The notes below the pieces were generated by a model that saw only the letters and a list, made by a program, of their open reading frames with translations, ran no database searches and was not told the origin of the DNA. Below, piece after piece: positions 36,375 through 45,459 of a stretch of 64,000 bases of DNA. A program made the position numbers and the translations under genes. The DNA lies in NCBI GenBank assembly GCA_963814865.1, contig CAWFEN010000016.1, positions 62,001 to 126,000 on the forward strand, read 5' to 3'. Positions within the stretch are counted from its first letter, which is position 1. Each line of letters starts with the position of its first letter. The stretch is from AP-15 sp963814865. GTDB taxonomy: Bacteria; Pseudomonadota; Alphaproteobacteria; ATCC43930; CGMCC-115725.

Positions 36375-37460
36375 ATGACGGCAACGGCTTTTCTGGGTCT
36401 TCCCGCGCGCACCGGCGGCAGGGCGGCGCTCGGTTGCAAGATGGCGCTGGCGGCGCTAACCGCGACGACCATCCTGTGGGGGGCACACCCTGCCCAGGCC
36501 GGGTATGCTTTTCAAGACATCATCAATCCCGGCGATGTCACCTTCAACCAGGAATTGGGTATAAACAGCTCCGGCGAGATCGCCGGCTATTTCGGCAGCG
36601 GAGCCATGGGGCATCCCAACCAGGGCTACACGACGACGGCGCCTTACACATCCTTCACCAGCGAAAACTTTCCCGGCTCGGTGCAAACCCAGGTCACCGG
36701 GATCAACGATGCCGGAACGACGGTCGGCTTCTGGTCCGACAGCAATAACGGTGTCGGTCTCGACAGCAATTTCGGCTTTGTCGACCAGGGCGGCACTTTC
36801 ACCAACGTGAACAATCCGAATACCGGGGCCACGCCTCCGGTGTTCAACCAATTGCTCGGCATCAACAACAGCAACACCGCGGTCGGATTCTACGTCGACA
36901 GCGCCGGCGTCACTCACGGCTATACCTACGCCATCGCCGGCCCGACTTTCTCGACCGACATCAACGATCCGAACGCCGGCACCGGCGCCGGGCAAGGCAC
37001 CACCGCCGCGGCGATCAACAACAAGGGCGAGATCGCCGGGTTCTATGTCGATGCCGCCGGGGTGTTTCATGGCTTTGTCGACAACGGCGGCATGTTCACG
37101 ACGATCGATCCGACCGGGTCGATGTCGACGTCGCTGCTCGGCATCAACGACAATGGGCTGGCGGTCGGCGACTGGATCGACGCCAGCGGTGTCATGCACG
37201 GGCTCCTCTACGACCTCAACAACGGCACCTTTGAAAACATCGACGATCCGTTTGGCGCCGGCGCGACGACGATCAACGGCATCAACGATCTCGATCAGCT
37301 CGTCGGCTTCTACGTCAATGGCGACGACAACACGATCGGCCTGATCGCCAATCCGACGCCCGAGCCGGCATCGCTGCTGCTTCTCGCCACCGGGTTGCTC
37401 GGCGCGGGCTTCGTCGTTCGCCGGCGCAAGGCGGCGGCGGGCGCCGGGCGCCCTGTTTGA
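36375..37460 (+). CDS. PEP-CTERM sorting-domain protein with GIN repeats (HAF-like)
   Basis: 361 residues. A Sec signal (MALAALTATTILWGAHPAQA) is followed by six copies of a ~45-residue repeat with the core GIN-x4-VG-x-Y/W (GINSSGEIAGYF, GINDAGTTVGFW, GINNSNTAVGFY, AINNKGEIAGFY, GINDNGLAVGDW, GINDLDQLVGFY). The C-terminus is a textbook sorting signal: TPEPASLLLLATGLLGAGF then VRRRK. Such proteins are exported, retained by the helix and cleaved by an exosortase. The repeats resemble extracellular HAF repeats; the role is likely surface-associated. Confidence 0.92.
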   Translation: MTATAFLGLPARTGGRAALGCKMALAALTATTILWGAHPAQAGYAFQDIINPGDVTFNQELGINSSGEIAGYFGSGAMGHPNQGYTTTAPYTSFTSENFPGSVQTQVTGINDAGTTVGFWSDSNNGVGLDSNFGFVDQGGTFTNVNNPNTGATPPVFNQLLGINNSNTAVGFYVDSAGVTHGYTYAIAGPTFSTDINDPNAGTGAGQGTTAAAINNKGEIAGFYVDAAGVFHGFVDNGGMFTTIDPTGSMSTSLLGINDNGLAVGDWIDASGVMHGLLYDLNNGTFENIDDPFGAGATTINGINDLDQLVGFYVNGDDNTIGLIANPTPEPASLLLLATGLLGAGFVVRRRKAAAGAGRPV

Positions 37461-37520
37461 CTCGCCCGGCCGCGGTTCTAGAATGGCCGGCGGTGAATTT
37501 CAGACAATGGGAGCAGGTCG

Positions 37521-38129
37521 ATGATCTTTGAAATGCGGACCTATCGATTGCAGCCGGGATCCGTCCCGGAGGCCGAGAAGCGGTTCGGCGAGGCGCTGAC
37601 CGAACGCGTCAAGGTATCGCCGCTCGGCGCTTTCTTTCACACCGAGGTCGGCCCGCTCAACCATATCATCCACATCTGGCCCTACGACGATCTGCAGCAC
37701 CGGACCCGGGTGCGCTCCCAGTCGATCCCTGGATGGCCGCCGAAGATCCAGGAATTCATCGTCGAGATGGAAAGCAAGATCGTCATCGCGGCGCCGTTTT
37801 CCCCAGCCTTCACTGCGCGGCAGCACGGCAATCTCTACGAGATCCGGACCTATACGATGTTGCCAGGATCGGCGCCGACGGTCGTCGCGCGCTGGGCCGA
37901 GCGGATCGAGGGGCGGGTCAAGCTGTCGCCTTTGGCGGCCGCCGGCCATACCGAGCTCGGGCCGTTGAACCAGTGGATCCATATCTGGGCCTACAAGGAT
38001 GCGAACGAGCGCTCCCGCATCCGCGAGGAATCGCGCAAGGACGGCACCTGGCCGCCGGCGACGCGCGGCATGTTCGTCAAGCAGGAGAACATGCTCGTCG
38101 TCCCGGCCGCGTTCTCGCCGCTGAAATAG
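37521..38129 (+). CDS. NIPSNAP family protein (two domains)
   Basis: 202 residues holding two NIPSNAP ferredoxin-like domains: the first opens MIFEMRTYRLQPGSVPEAEKRF and the second YEIRTYTMLPGSAPTVVARW. Each has the GPLN-IIHIW/WIHIW pattern (HTEVGPLNHIIHIWPYDD; HTELGPLNQWIHIWAYKD). Function is unresolved in bacteria; members often sit in aromatic or acyl-CoA degradation clusters. GGGAGCAGG precedes the ATG. Confidence 0.92.
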   Translation: MIFEMRTYRLQPGSVPEAEKRFGEALTERVKVSPLGAFFHTEVGPLNHIIHIWPYDDLQHRTRVRSQSIPGWPPKIQEFIVEMESKIVIAAPFSPAFTARQHGNLYEIRTYTMLPGSAPTVVARWAERIEGRVKLSPLAAAGHTELGPLNQWIHIWAYKDANERSRIREESRKDGTWPPATRGMFVKQENMLVVPAAFSPLK

Positions 38130-38156
38130 CGAGCCGACATAGAAGGGCCGTCACGG

Positions 38157-40148
38157 TCACCGCCCGTCACCGGGGTGAGGGGCGGGGCCGAACAGGCCGA
38201 AGAAATTATCGAACAATCCGCGGGACGGCGCCGCAGCGACGGTTTGAGGCTGCGGCGCCGGCGCGCTCGGCAGCGGCCGCACCGGCATCGCCCTTGTCGC
38301 TGCGAGCATGAAGCGGCGCCACGCCTCGGCCGGCAGCGAACCGCCGGTCACCTTGTTCATCGGCCTGTCGTCGTCATTGCCGAGCCAGACCCCGGCGACG
38401 AGGTCGGCGGTGTAGCCGATGAACCAGGCGTCGCGATAATCCTGCGTCGTGCCGGTCTTGCCGGCGGCCGGCCGCGGCAATGCCGCGCTCCGGCCAGTGC
38501 CGTGGCCGATGACGCCGCTCAACATGTCGTTCATTTCGCCGACGAGTTCGGGGCCGACCACCCGGCCCGGCCCTGAGCCGGCGCGGCGGAACACGACATT
38601 GCCGTCGCTGTCGCGGATTTCCGCGATGCCGTGCGGCCACACGCCGACGCCGCCATTGGCGAAGGGCGCATAGGCCGAGACCAGCTCGACGAGGTTCACC
38701 TCGTCGGTGCCGAGGGCGATGCTGGCGTCGCGGGTCAATGGCGAGGCGATGCCGAGCCGGTGGGCAACGGCGACGATGTTGTCGATGCCGGCGCGCAATG
38801 CGACCTGGACCGCGATCGTGTTGATCGACTGCGCCAGCGCCTCGGCCATCGTCATGTCGCCCAGATAGCGGTTGCCGTAATCGCGCGGCTGCCAGCTGCC
38901 GATGCGGATCGGCCGGTCGACAAAATGGTCGGAAGGCTGCAATCCGGCTTCTAGCCCGGCGAGATAGACAAAGGGCTTGAACGCGGAGCCGGGCTGGCGC
39001 TGCGCCTGCGTCGCCCGATTGAACTGGCTCTCGTTGTAATCGCGGCCGCCGACCATGGCACGCACCGCCCCGTCGGGCGACATCGCCACCAGCGCGCCCT
39101 CGCTGACCGCCGCCTTCTTGCCGTCATGCGCGAGAGTGCCGGCGATCGCGGCCTCGGCCTCGGCCTGCATCCGCGGATCGAGCGTCGTGACGACGGTGAG
39201 GTCGCGATCGCCGGCGCCGGCCAAATCGGCGAGCTGGTCGGCCACCCAATCGGCGAAATAGCGCACCCCCGAGCGCGGCGCTGCGACCGCGGCGAGCGAC
39301 CCCGCCTCGCGGTTCGCGGCGGCGGCCGCGGCGGCGGTGATGTCGCCGGCCTCGACCATGTTGGCGAGCACCTGGACGGCCCGCGCCGCCGCCCTGTCGC
39401 GATCGCGGATCGGGTTGAACCGCGCCGGGGCCTTCAACAGGCCGGCGATGACGGCGCTCTCGTAAAGATCGACCGAACGCGCCGATTTGCCGAAATAGCG
39501 GTGCGCCGCCGCATCGACGCCATAAGTGCCGGCACCGAGATAGACCCGGTTGAGATAGATTTCCAGGATCTGGTCCTTGGTGAAGCGGTGCTCGAGCCAC
39601 AATGCCAGCAGGGTTTCGCGGATCTTGCGGCCGAGGCTCCGTTCCGGCGTCAGAAACAGGTTCTTGGCCAGCTGCTGGGTGATCGTGCTGCCGCCCTCGA
39701 CGACCCGGCCGGCCGAGAAATCGGTGAGCGCGGCGCGAACGAGCCCGACCGGATCGACGCCGAAATGGCTGTAGAAGCGGCGGTCCTCGGTAGCGATCAC
39801 TGCCTCCGGCAGATAGGGCGACATCTCCTTGAGGGTCAGCGGTTGACCGAACAGATCGCCGTAAGCCGCCAGCAGGCTGCGGTCCGCGGCAAGGATGGTG
39901 ACGCTCGGGCGGCGTTCGGAACGCGTGAGCCCGTTGGTATCGGGCAGGGTGAGCGCGAAATAGCCGATCACCCCGCCGCCGAGGATCGCCGCCCACAACA
40001 ACAGCAGAACGCCGAGCCTGAGCGCGCCGGCCAGCCGCGGCCGGGGGCGCGCGATCCGCCGCGGCGGATTGCGTGCCGGCTTGCGCCGGTGCTCGCGGGA
40101 AGCGCCCAGGCGATCGGCCGGATCGGCGCGCAGCCCTCGCTCAGCCAT
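38157..40148 (-). CDS. Class A penicillin-binding protein (PBP1 family)
   Basis: 663 residues: basic cytoplasmic tail, one membrane helix (~43-66), a glycosyltransferase-51 domain with catalytic Glu 121 in ATEDRRFYSHFGVDP and GGSTITQQLAKNLFL, and a transpeptidase domain with SxxK in GSAFKPFVYLAG, SIN in AQSINTIAVQ and KTGTTQDYRDAWF. It polymerises and cross-links peptidoglycan. The Pro-rich C-terminal tail (APAPQPQTVAAAP) resembles the PBP1A/1B-like proteins of alphaproteobacteria. Monocistronic, divergent from the envelope operon. Confidence 0.95.
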   Translation of the reverse strand: MAERGLRADPADRLGASREHRRKPARNPPRRIARPRPRLAGALRLGVLLLLWAAILGGGVIGYFALTLPDTNGLTRSERRPSVTILAADRSLLAAYGDLFGQPLTLKEMSPYLPEAVIATEDRRFYSHFGVDPVGLVRAALTDFSAGRVVEGGSTITQQLAKNLFLTPERSLGRKIRETLLALWLEHRFTKDQILEIYLNRVYLGAGTYGVDAAAHRYFGKSARSVDLYESAVIAGLLKAPARFNPIRDRDRAAARAVQVLANMVEAGDITAAAAAAANREAGSLAAVAAPRSGVRYFADWVADQLADLAGAGDRDLTVVTTLDPRMQAEAEAAIAGTLAHDGKKAAVSEGALVAMSPDGAVRAMVGGRDYNESQFNRATQAQRQPGSAFKPFVYLAGLEAGLQPSDHFVDRPIRIGSWQPRDYGNRYLGDMTMAEALAQSINTIAVQVALRAGIDNIVAVAHRLGIASPLTRDASIALGTDEVNLVELVSAYAPFANGGVGVWPHGIAEIRDSDGNVVFRRAGSGPGRVVGPELVGEMNDMLSGVIGHGTGRSAALPRPAAGKTGTTQDYRDAWFIGYTADLVAGVWLGNDDDRPMNKVTGGSLPAEAWRRFMLAATRAMPVRPLPSAPAPQPQTVAAAPSRGLFDNFFGLFGPAPHPGDGR

Positions 40149-40403
40149 GCTTGGCGATCTCGTCGATCATCCGGAAAGCCGCCCCTCCCCGCCTCTCCCG
40201 GCCGGCGGGCACACTACCCCCGATGCCCGTCGACGTTTATCATCGAAAACACTGTGGCAACGGTTCGGCGGCGTATGCGGCACGGGGCGCTCGGGGGAAC
40301 CCCGGCGCTCGCGGGGTTGTTGTGCTGACGATCAGGGGTGCGGCGCGTCGCACGGGGCTTTCTCCCGATGGCGGCACGGGCGACCATCGCGGGAGCGACA
40401 GGC

Positions 40404-40946
40404 ATGGTTGAGCAGACCAATTCGACGGCACGGGCCGATGATACGCGGCCGGATCTCGAACGCGCCAAGGCGATCGTCGTCGAGTTCGCTTGCGCAGCCC
40501 GATCGGCAGCGCTCTCGTTGGCGGACGAGCAGAAGCAGCGTGCCGCCCGGCAGGTCGGCGGCGTTGCCGAGGCGGTGCGCGCGGCGGCCCGCTCGCTCGA
40601 TGGCTCGCAGAGCCCGGTCGCCGCGCGCTATGCCGATCGGGCCGCCGGCCGGATCGAGGATCTCTCGCGGTCGCTGCACGAGCGCCGTTGGGGCGAGCTC
40701 GTCGGCGACGTCGAGGAAGTCGCCCGGCGTCGGCCGGCGCTGTTTGCCCTCGGGGCGGCGGCGGCCGGCTTCCTGGCCGGGCGGTTTCTGTCGGTCCCGA
40801 AGCATCGGGACGACCGTCCGCCGCAGGGGGCGGGTGATGCGCTCCCGCCCGGCGATGCGGTCACGGCAGCGGTTTCGAGCGCCAGCGGCAACGGCAGGCT
40901 CGCCGGCTGGGCCGGCGACGAGTCCGCGGCGCGAGAGGTTTCGTGA
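40404..40946 (+). CDS. Hypothetical envelope protein with one hydrophobic segment
   Basis: 180 residues from MVEQTNSTARADDTRP at 40404 (GGGAG upstream); the open frame to 40338 lacks a ribosome site. The N-terminal two thirds are helical, Ala/Arg-rich and probably coiled coil (RQVGGVAEAVRAAARSLD). A hydrophobic segment RRPALFALGAAAAGFLAGRFL and a polar tail follow. This pattern typically precedes holin-3_6/DUF3618 pairs in alphaproteobacteria. Its stop overlaps the next gene's GTG (GTGA). Function unknown. Confidence 0.75.
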   Translation: MVEQTNSTARADDTRPDLERAKAIVVEFACAARSAALSLADEQKQRAARQVGGVAEAVRAAARSLDGSQSPVAARYADRAAGRIEDLSRSLHERRWGELVGDVEEVARRRPALFALGAAAAGFLAGRFLSVPKHRDDRPPQGAGDALPPGDAVTAAVSSASGNGRLAGWAGDESAAREVS

Positions 40947-41377
40947 CGAGCCCCGACGGTTTCCCGTCCGAGCCGGAGGATGCCGGCTATCGGCCGCAGC
41001 CAGAGCGCTCGGTCGCCGCGCTGCTCGCCGATCTCGCCGAGGAGGTGGGGAGCCTCTTCCGGCTCGAGGTCGCGCTGTTCAAGGCCGAGCTGGCGGAAAA
41101 GCTGCGGCGGCTCGGGCGCGGCCTCGTGGCGGTGGCGCTCGGTGTGTTTCTCGTCTTCAGCGGTTGGATCGCGCTGCTCGCCTCCGCGGTGCTGGCCCTC
41201 GCCACGGTGCTGCGGCCCTGGCTTGCCGCGCTGGTCGTCGGAATCGCCGTGCTGTTGGCGGCGGTCTTGCTGATGTATCTCGGCAAGCGCTGGCTCGATG
41301 CCCGGGCGCTGGTCCCACGGCGCAGCTTGAACTCGCTGCGCAGGGACGGAGCCTGGACCAGGGAGCGCGCGCCGTGA
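40943..41377 (+). CDS. Phage-holin 3_6 (PF07332)-like membrane protein
   Basis: 144 residues, GTG start overlapping the previous stop. An amphipathic segment (RSVAALLADLAEEVGSLFRL, EVALFKAELAEKLRRLG) is followed by two membrane helices (VALGVFLVFSGWIALLASAV, AALVVGIAVLLAAVLLMYLG). Despite the family name these are chromosomal envelope proteins, not phage lysis proteins. Its stop overlaps the next gene's GTG. Confidence 0.85.
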   Translation: MTSPDGFPSEPEDAGYRPQPERSVAALLADLAEEVGSLFRLEVALFKAELAEKLRRLGRGLVAVALGVFLVFSGWIALLASAVLALATVLRPWLAALVVGIAVLLAAVLLMYLGKRWLDARALVPRRSLNSLRRDGAWTRERAP

Positions 41378-42129
41378 CCGCCAAGGCGGCACGGTCGATG
41401 GCCGAGATCGAACGGGAGATCGCCCGCACGCGCGCCGATCTCGGCCTTACGCTCGACGCGCTGGCGGTCGAGCTCGCCCCCGGACATGTCATCGAAAAGG
41501 GTGTCGATATGATCACCGACTTTCTGAACGCGGACCGGCCCGGCGGGATCAGTCTCGGCGCCGGGCTCCGTGCCGATCCGGTCGCGCTGGCGCTGATCGG
41601 CCTCGGCGTCGCCTGGCTCGTCGCCGGAAATACCGGGATTTTCGCCGGCGTCACGCCGCATCGCGATGATGCCGAGGCCGGCGAGGATGCGGTGCCGGCC
41701 GAGCGGATCATGGGCCCCGGCGGCGAGCCGGCGCACGATGGTCATCGGAATGGCCGCCGCGATGGCTGGATGCGCCACGCAGCGGGCGCGGCGCAGGACG
41801 CGCTGCGGTCGATCTGCGAAAGCGGCGGCGCGGTGCTCGAACGCGCCGGCGGTTATCTCGAGGATATCACGCATTCGGGCGGGCACGCCCGGCGCACCGG
41901 GGGACGGCTGCTGGCGGGCGCGGAGGATAATCCGCTGCTGCTCGGCGTCTTAGGCCTCGTTTCCGGCGCGGCGCTGGCGATGCTGCTGCCGGCGGGCCGG
42001 CGCGAGCAGGAGATCGTCGCCCAGGCGCGCAACGATCTGTGGGAAAAGGCCGAAGCGCTCGGCCACAGCGCGGCCGATTGCGTACGCGCCATGGCCGAAG
42101 GTTCGTCCCGTACCGCGCCCGATTGCTGA
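41374..42129 (+). CDS. DUF3618 domain protein
   Basis: 251 residues, GTG start at 41374 overlapping the holin-like gene. The N-terminus RSMAEIEREIARTRADLGLTLDALAVELAPGHV is the DUF3618 signature. Two hydrophobic patches (PVALALIGLGVAWLVAG and LLLGVLGLVSGAALAMLLP) suggest membrane association. It is the third member of a strictly coupled operon presumed to act on envelope or membrane stress (inference). Confidence 0.88.
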   Translation: MTAKAARSMAEIEREIARTRADLGLTLDALAVELAPGHVIEKGVDMITDFLNADRPGGISLGAGLRADPVALALIGLGVAWLVAGNTGIFAGVTPHRDDAEAGEDAVPAERIMGPGGEPAHDGHRNGRRDGWMRHAAGAAQDALRSICESGGAVLERAGGYLEDITHSGGHARRTGGRLLAGAEDNPLLLGVLGLVSGAALAMLLPAGRREQEIVAQARNDLWEKAEALGHSAADCVRAMAEGSSRTAPDC

Positions 42130-42176
42130 GGACGGCGATGGTTGCGATGTCATTCTGGACAACAAAAAGGGAAGCG

Positions 42177-42650
42177 ATGATGCCATATTCGATTGGTCTG
42201 CGTTGCGCAGCGCTGCTGGGCGCCGGGGCGCTGGCGCTGGCCGCATCCGGCGCAGCGCGGGCGCAGATGCCCGACGAGGCAGCCGAGATCAATGCCTGCC
42301 TGTGTCTGCAGCAGGGGCTCGCGCCATTGTCGGCGGCGATGACGGCCAAGACCAATGCGCTCGCGGCGGTGCGCCGGCATCTCGCCGATCTCGATGCCGA
42401 GCTGGCGCGGGCGCGTCCCGCGGTCGAGGTCAACAACCCTAATTCGGTCGCGCGTTACAAGGCCCTGCTCGCTCAGCGCGATACCGCCTACCAGCATTCG
42501 ATCGGACCGATCGTGGCGGACGCCGATCAGGCGGTCGCCCGCTACAGCGCGCAGGTCAATGAATACAACACGCGCTGCGCCAACCACCCGTTCGATGCAG
42601 CGATGATGAGCCAGATGCAGGCACAATTGTCCTGCCCGCCGCTGCGCTGA
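42177..42650 (+). CDS. Secreted protein of unknown function
   Basis: 157 residues; AAGGGAAG upstream selects the ATG at 42177 (a second ATG follows immediately). A signal peptide (LLGAGALALAASGAARA) precedes a mature region with CLCLQQGL near its start and CANHPFD and LSCPPLR at its end, giving four cysteines that could pair, around a predicted coiled coil (AVRRHLADLDAELARARPAVEV). No family recognised. It lies just after the DUF3618 gene and may share its transcript. Confidence 0.75.
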   Translation: MMPYSIGLRCAALLGAGALALAASGAARAQMPDEAAEINACLCLQQGLAPLSAAMTAKTNALAAVRRHLADLDAELARARPAVEVNNPNSVARYKALLAQRDTAYQHSIGPIVADADQAVARYSAQVNEYNTRCANHPFDAAMMSQMQAQLSCPPLR

Positions 42651-42712
42651 GCCCGCCGCTGCTCGCTGAGCCCGCCGCTGCGTTGAGCCCGCCGCTGCCA
42701 CCGCCGCTGCGC
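42649..42712. repeat. Short GC tandem repeats between convergent genes
   Basis: GAGCCCGCCGCTGC is repeated at 42649, 42668 and 42685 with 15-19 base periods, followed by a partial CCGCCGCTGC. The repeats copy the end of the upstream gene (CCCGCCGCTGCGCTGA), so they look like local slippage duplications of its 3' end. They fill the whole gap to hisI. Confidence 0.7.
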
Positions 42713-42715
42713 AAA

Positions 42716-43129
42716 TCAGACGCCGCGCTCCGGATAGAGCGTTTCCGGCGGGATCTGCGGCTCGGCGATGACCGCCCAGGCGCCGTCCCGCCAGGCGCGG
42801 AAAAAGCAGCTGCGCCGCCCGGTATGGCAGGCCACCCCCCGCTGGTCGACCAGCAGCAGCACCGCATCGCCGTCGCAATCGAGGCGCATCTCGCGCAGCA
42901 GCTGAACCTGTCCGGAGGTTTCGCCCTTGCGCCACAGCCTGCCGCGCGACCGCGACCAGTAGCAGGCGCGGCCTTCGGTCAGGCTCGCCCGGACGGCGTC
43001 GCGGTTCACCCATGCCAGCATCAGGATTTCGCCGGTGTCGTGCTGCTGGGCGATCGCCGGCGCCAGCCCGTCGCGGCCGAAATTGATCAGCGCCAAGGCA
43101 CGCTCGATGGCTGCCGCGCCCTCGTTCAT
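42716..43129 (-). CDS. hisI: Phosphoribosyl-AMP cyclohydrolase
   Basis: 137 residues from MNEGAAAIERALALINF at 43129. The Mg/Zn site is visible in RLDCDGDAVLLLV and in QRGVACHTGRRSCFFR with the two conserved Cys. LMLAWVNRDAVRASL and the S-R-S-R-x3-W-x-K-G-E-T signature (ACYWSRSRGRLWRKGETS) confirm it. It opens the purine ring of PR-AMP in step 3 of histidine synthesis. Unlike fused HisIE proteins it has no HisE domain. It lies 66 bases downstream of regA. Confidence 0.96.
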   Translation of the reverse strand: MNEGAAAIERALALINFGRDGLAPAIAQQHDTGEILMLAWVNRDAVRASLTEGRACYWSRSRGRLWRKGETSGQVQLLREMRLDCDGDAVLLLVDQRGVACHTGRRSCFFRAWRDGAWAVIAEPQIPPETLYPERGV

Positions 43130-43195
43130 TGCTCCGACCCTTGCGCTGCTGCGTGGCCCATTGTCGGCCTGAAGCCGGCCGGTCATCCGGCCGGC

Positions 43196-43798
43196 TCAGT
43201 TGCGCGGCGCGTGCTTGCCGAGGATGCGCTGCAAGGTGCGGCGGTGCATCTTGAGCCGGCGCGCGGTTTCCGAGACGTTGCGCTCGCACAGTTCGAAGAC
43301 GCGCTGGATGTGCTCCCAGCGCACCCGGTCGGCCGACATCGGGTCCTCGGGCGGTTCGGGCGTGCCGTCCTCCTGGGCGAGGAGCGCGCGCTCGACCGCA
43401 TCGGCGTCGGCCGGCTTCGGCAGATAGTCGATCGCTCCCGCCTTGACCGCCGCCACCGCGGTGGCGATGTTGCCGTAGCCGGTCAGCATCACGATGCGGG
43501 CGCCGGGGCGGGCCTGGCGCAAGGCGCTGACGACCTCGAACCCGCGGCCGTCGCCGAGCCGCATGTCGACGACGGCGAAAGCCGGCGGCTCTTCGCTGGC
43601 CGCGGCGGTGCCGCTGGCGACGCTGTCCGCGGTGGCGACGACAAAGCCGCGCCGCTCCATCGCCCGGGCGAGCCGCTGGCATAATGGGGCGTCGTCGTCG
43701 ACGATCAGCAATGTCCGCTCCCTTTCGGGCAGGCCGCGCAACGCGGCGGAAACCCCCTGAGCGGGGCCGGGGTGGGTGGTTCGATCGGTCGCGTTCAT
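43196..43798 (-). CDS. regA: Redox response regulator RegA/PrrA/ActR
   Basis: 200 residues. The receiver has acidic pocket LLIVDDDAPLCQRLARAM, phosphoacceptor Asp in FAVVDMRLGDGRGFEV, MLTGYGNIATAVAAVKAGAIDYL and the Lys in LPKPAD. A short Pro-rich linker leads to a Fis-type helix-turn-helix (NVSETARRLKMHRRTLQRIL), the nearly invariant RegA DNA-binding end. It controls respiration, carbon and nitrogen fixation and photosynthesis genes in relatives. Coded 39 bases after regB. Confidence 0.96.
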   Translation of the reverse strand: MNATDRTTHPGPAQGVSAALRGLPERERTLLIVDDDAPLCQRLARAMERRGFVVATADSVASGTAAASEEPPAFAVVDMRLGDGRGFEVVSALRQARPGARIVMLTGYGNIATAVAAVKAGAIDYLPKPADADAVERALLAQEDGTPEPPEDPMSADRVRWEHIQRVFELCERNVSETARRLKMHRRTLQRILGKHAPRN

Positions 43799-43837
43799 GA
43801 ATTTCGCCTCCGGGGTCGCCGGTAGCCCGGCCGCCGG

Positions 43838-45172
43838 CTAACGGTGTGCGAGCGCCGTCGCCGCGGCTGGGCGGGTTCTCTCTGGCGTTTCCAGATTGCC
43901 ACGATTCCACGAGATCGCAATATGGGCGCCGCCTTCGGCCAGGTTCTCGAAAGTCACCCGAGCACCGCTGCGCTCGAGCAGGCTCTGCGCAATGAAGATG
44001 CCGAGCCCCATATGGTCGCCCGCACCGGCCCGCGTCGAAAGGTAGGGCTCGCCGAGACGGCCGAGCAGGTGCAGCGGAAAACCCGGCCCATCATCGGTGA
44101 TCTCGACGGCGACCGTCACGGCATCCCAGAATGTGGTGACGCTGACCTCGCGGCGGGCGAACTGCACCGCGTTCTGAATGAGATTGTTGAGCCCGTGCAT
44201 GATCTCCGGGCTGCGCCCGACGAGCGGCTCTTCTTCGGCGAGTCCGCCCGCGGTGGCAAAGATCAGCCGGGTTCGCGGGCTCTGGGAAAGCGTACCCGCG
44301 GTTTCGACGAGCGCTGACATCGGCAGCCGCGTATAGGGCGAGCCGCCGTCCTGCTCGGGCTGTCGGGCGAGCCCGGCGAGGATTTGCCGACAGCGCTCCG
44401 ACTGGCTCAGCAGCAGCGCGGCATCTTCGGCATAGGGGCTGTCGCCGGGCAGATCCCGCGCCAGCTCGGTGGCGACGACGGCGATTGTGGCGAGCGGACT
44501 GCCGAGCTCGTGCGCCGCCGCCGCGGCGAGCGCGCCGACCGCCGAGACCCGCTGCTCCCGCGCCAGCGCCAGCTGGGTGGCCGCCACCGCATCGGCCAGC
44601 CGCCGCGCTTCCTGCGCCACGCTCCGGGTAAAGGCCGCGATGAACACCGTCGCCAGCACCAGCGCAATCCAGATGCCGACGGCGAGCTCGATCGGGAACA
44701 CCGGCGGCACGCCGTGCCACGGCAACGGCAGATGCCACTCGGTCAGCCCGCTGATCGCGGCAATGGCAAAGATCGACAGGACGACCACAGAGCGGCGCCC
44801 CAGGGCCGTGGCGGCGACCGTCACCGGCGCCAGGATCAGTATCGAGAACGGGTTCTGCAGCCCGCCGGTCAGATAGAGCAGGATGGCGAGCTGGAGGATG
44901 TCATAGCCGAGATACATCGCGGCGTAGCGCTCGCCGAGCCGGGTCGCGACCCGGCGGGCGAAAATCAGCACGACATTGAGCAGGGCCGAGCCGGCGACGA
45001 CCGCGAAGGCCGGGAGCAGAGGCAGGTGAAAGCCGAGCCCGTAATGAACGGTCAGGATCGCCAGCGCCTGGCCCGCGATCGCGACCCAGCGGATCGAGAC
45101 CAAGGTACGCAGGCTGATCCGGCCGAGGCCGGCGGTGGGCCCGCTCGCGGTGGTGGAGGTGGTGCCGGTCAC
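43838..45172 (-). CDS. regB: Redox sensor histidine kinase RegB/PrrB/ActS
   Basis: 444 residues: about six membrane helices, the quinone-sensing heptapeptide GGLQNPF at residues 103-109, the phospho-accepting His 221 in AAAHELGSPLATI, the redox-active Cys 261 in SERCRQIL exactly 40 residues later (the spacing of H225/C265 in the Rhodobacter protein), then the N box (HGLNNLIQNAVQFA) and G boxes (DDGPGFP, GLGIFIAQSLLERSG). All known redox switches are kept. Operon regB-regA-hisI. Confidence 0.97.
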   Translation of the reverse strand: MTGTTSTTASGPTAGLGRISLRTLVSIRWVAIAGQALAILTVHYGLGFHLPLLPAFAVVAGSALLNVVLIFARRVATRLGERYAAMYLGYDILQLAILLYLTGGLQNPFSILILAPVTVAATALGRRSVVVLSIFAIAAISGLTEWHLPLPWHGVPPVFPIELAVGIWIALVLATVFIAAFTRSVAQEARRLADAVAATQLALAREQRVSAVGALAAAAAHELGSPLATIAVVATELARDLPGDSPYAEDAALLLSQSERCRQILAGLARQPEQDGGSPYTRLPMSALVETAGTLSQSPRTRLIFATAGGLAEEEPLVGRSPEIMHGLNNLIQNAVQFARREVSVTTFWDAVTVAVEITDDGPGFPLHLLGRLGEPYLSTRAGAGDHMGLGIFIAQSLLERSGARVTFENLAEGGAHIAISWNRGNLETPERTRPAAATALAHR

Positions 45173-45459
45173 CGATGCTTCTCGTCTCGATCTGGCCTGA
45201 TTTCAGCCGGATGCAGGCCGATCGGCCTGCGACGTCTCATTAACATGGGCGATGTCCGCGCCGACCGTCAAAATCAAGATGCCGGTCGGGCGCCATCCCG
45301 GTGCGGTCGCGGCGGCACCTGGCCGAGGTCCCGGGCAACCTCGAATAAAACCGAACTATCCGGACCCGGGGTGACCGCTGCGGAATGCCGCTGATCGGCC
45401 ATCTGACGATAGTGACATAACTTTCACATCAATCGTGGTTAATTGACACCCCTACAAAG

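Noticed and set aside
40943..41377. Phage remnant suggested by a holin-family protein
   Set aside because: No other phage gene is nearby and the operon with DUF3618 is chromosomal.
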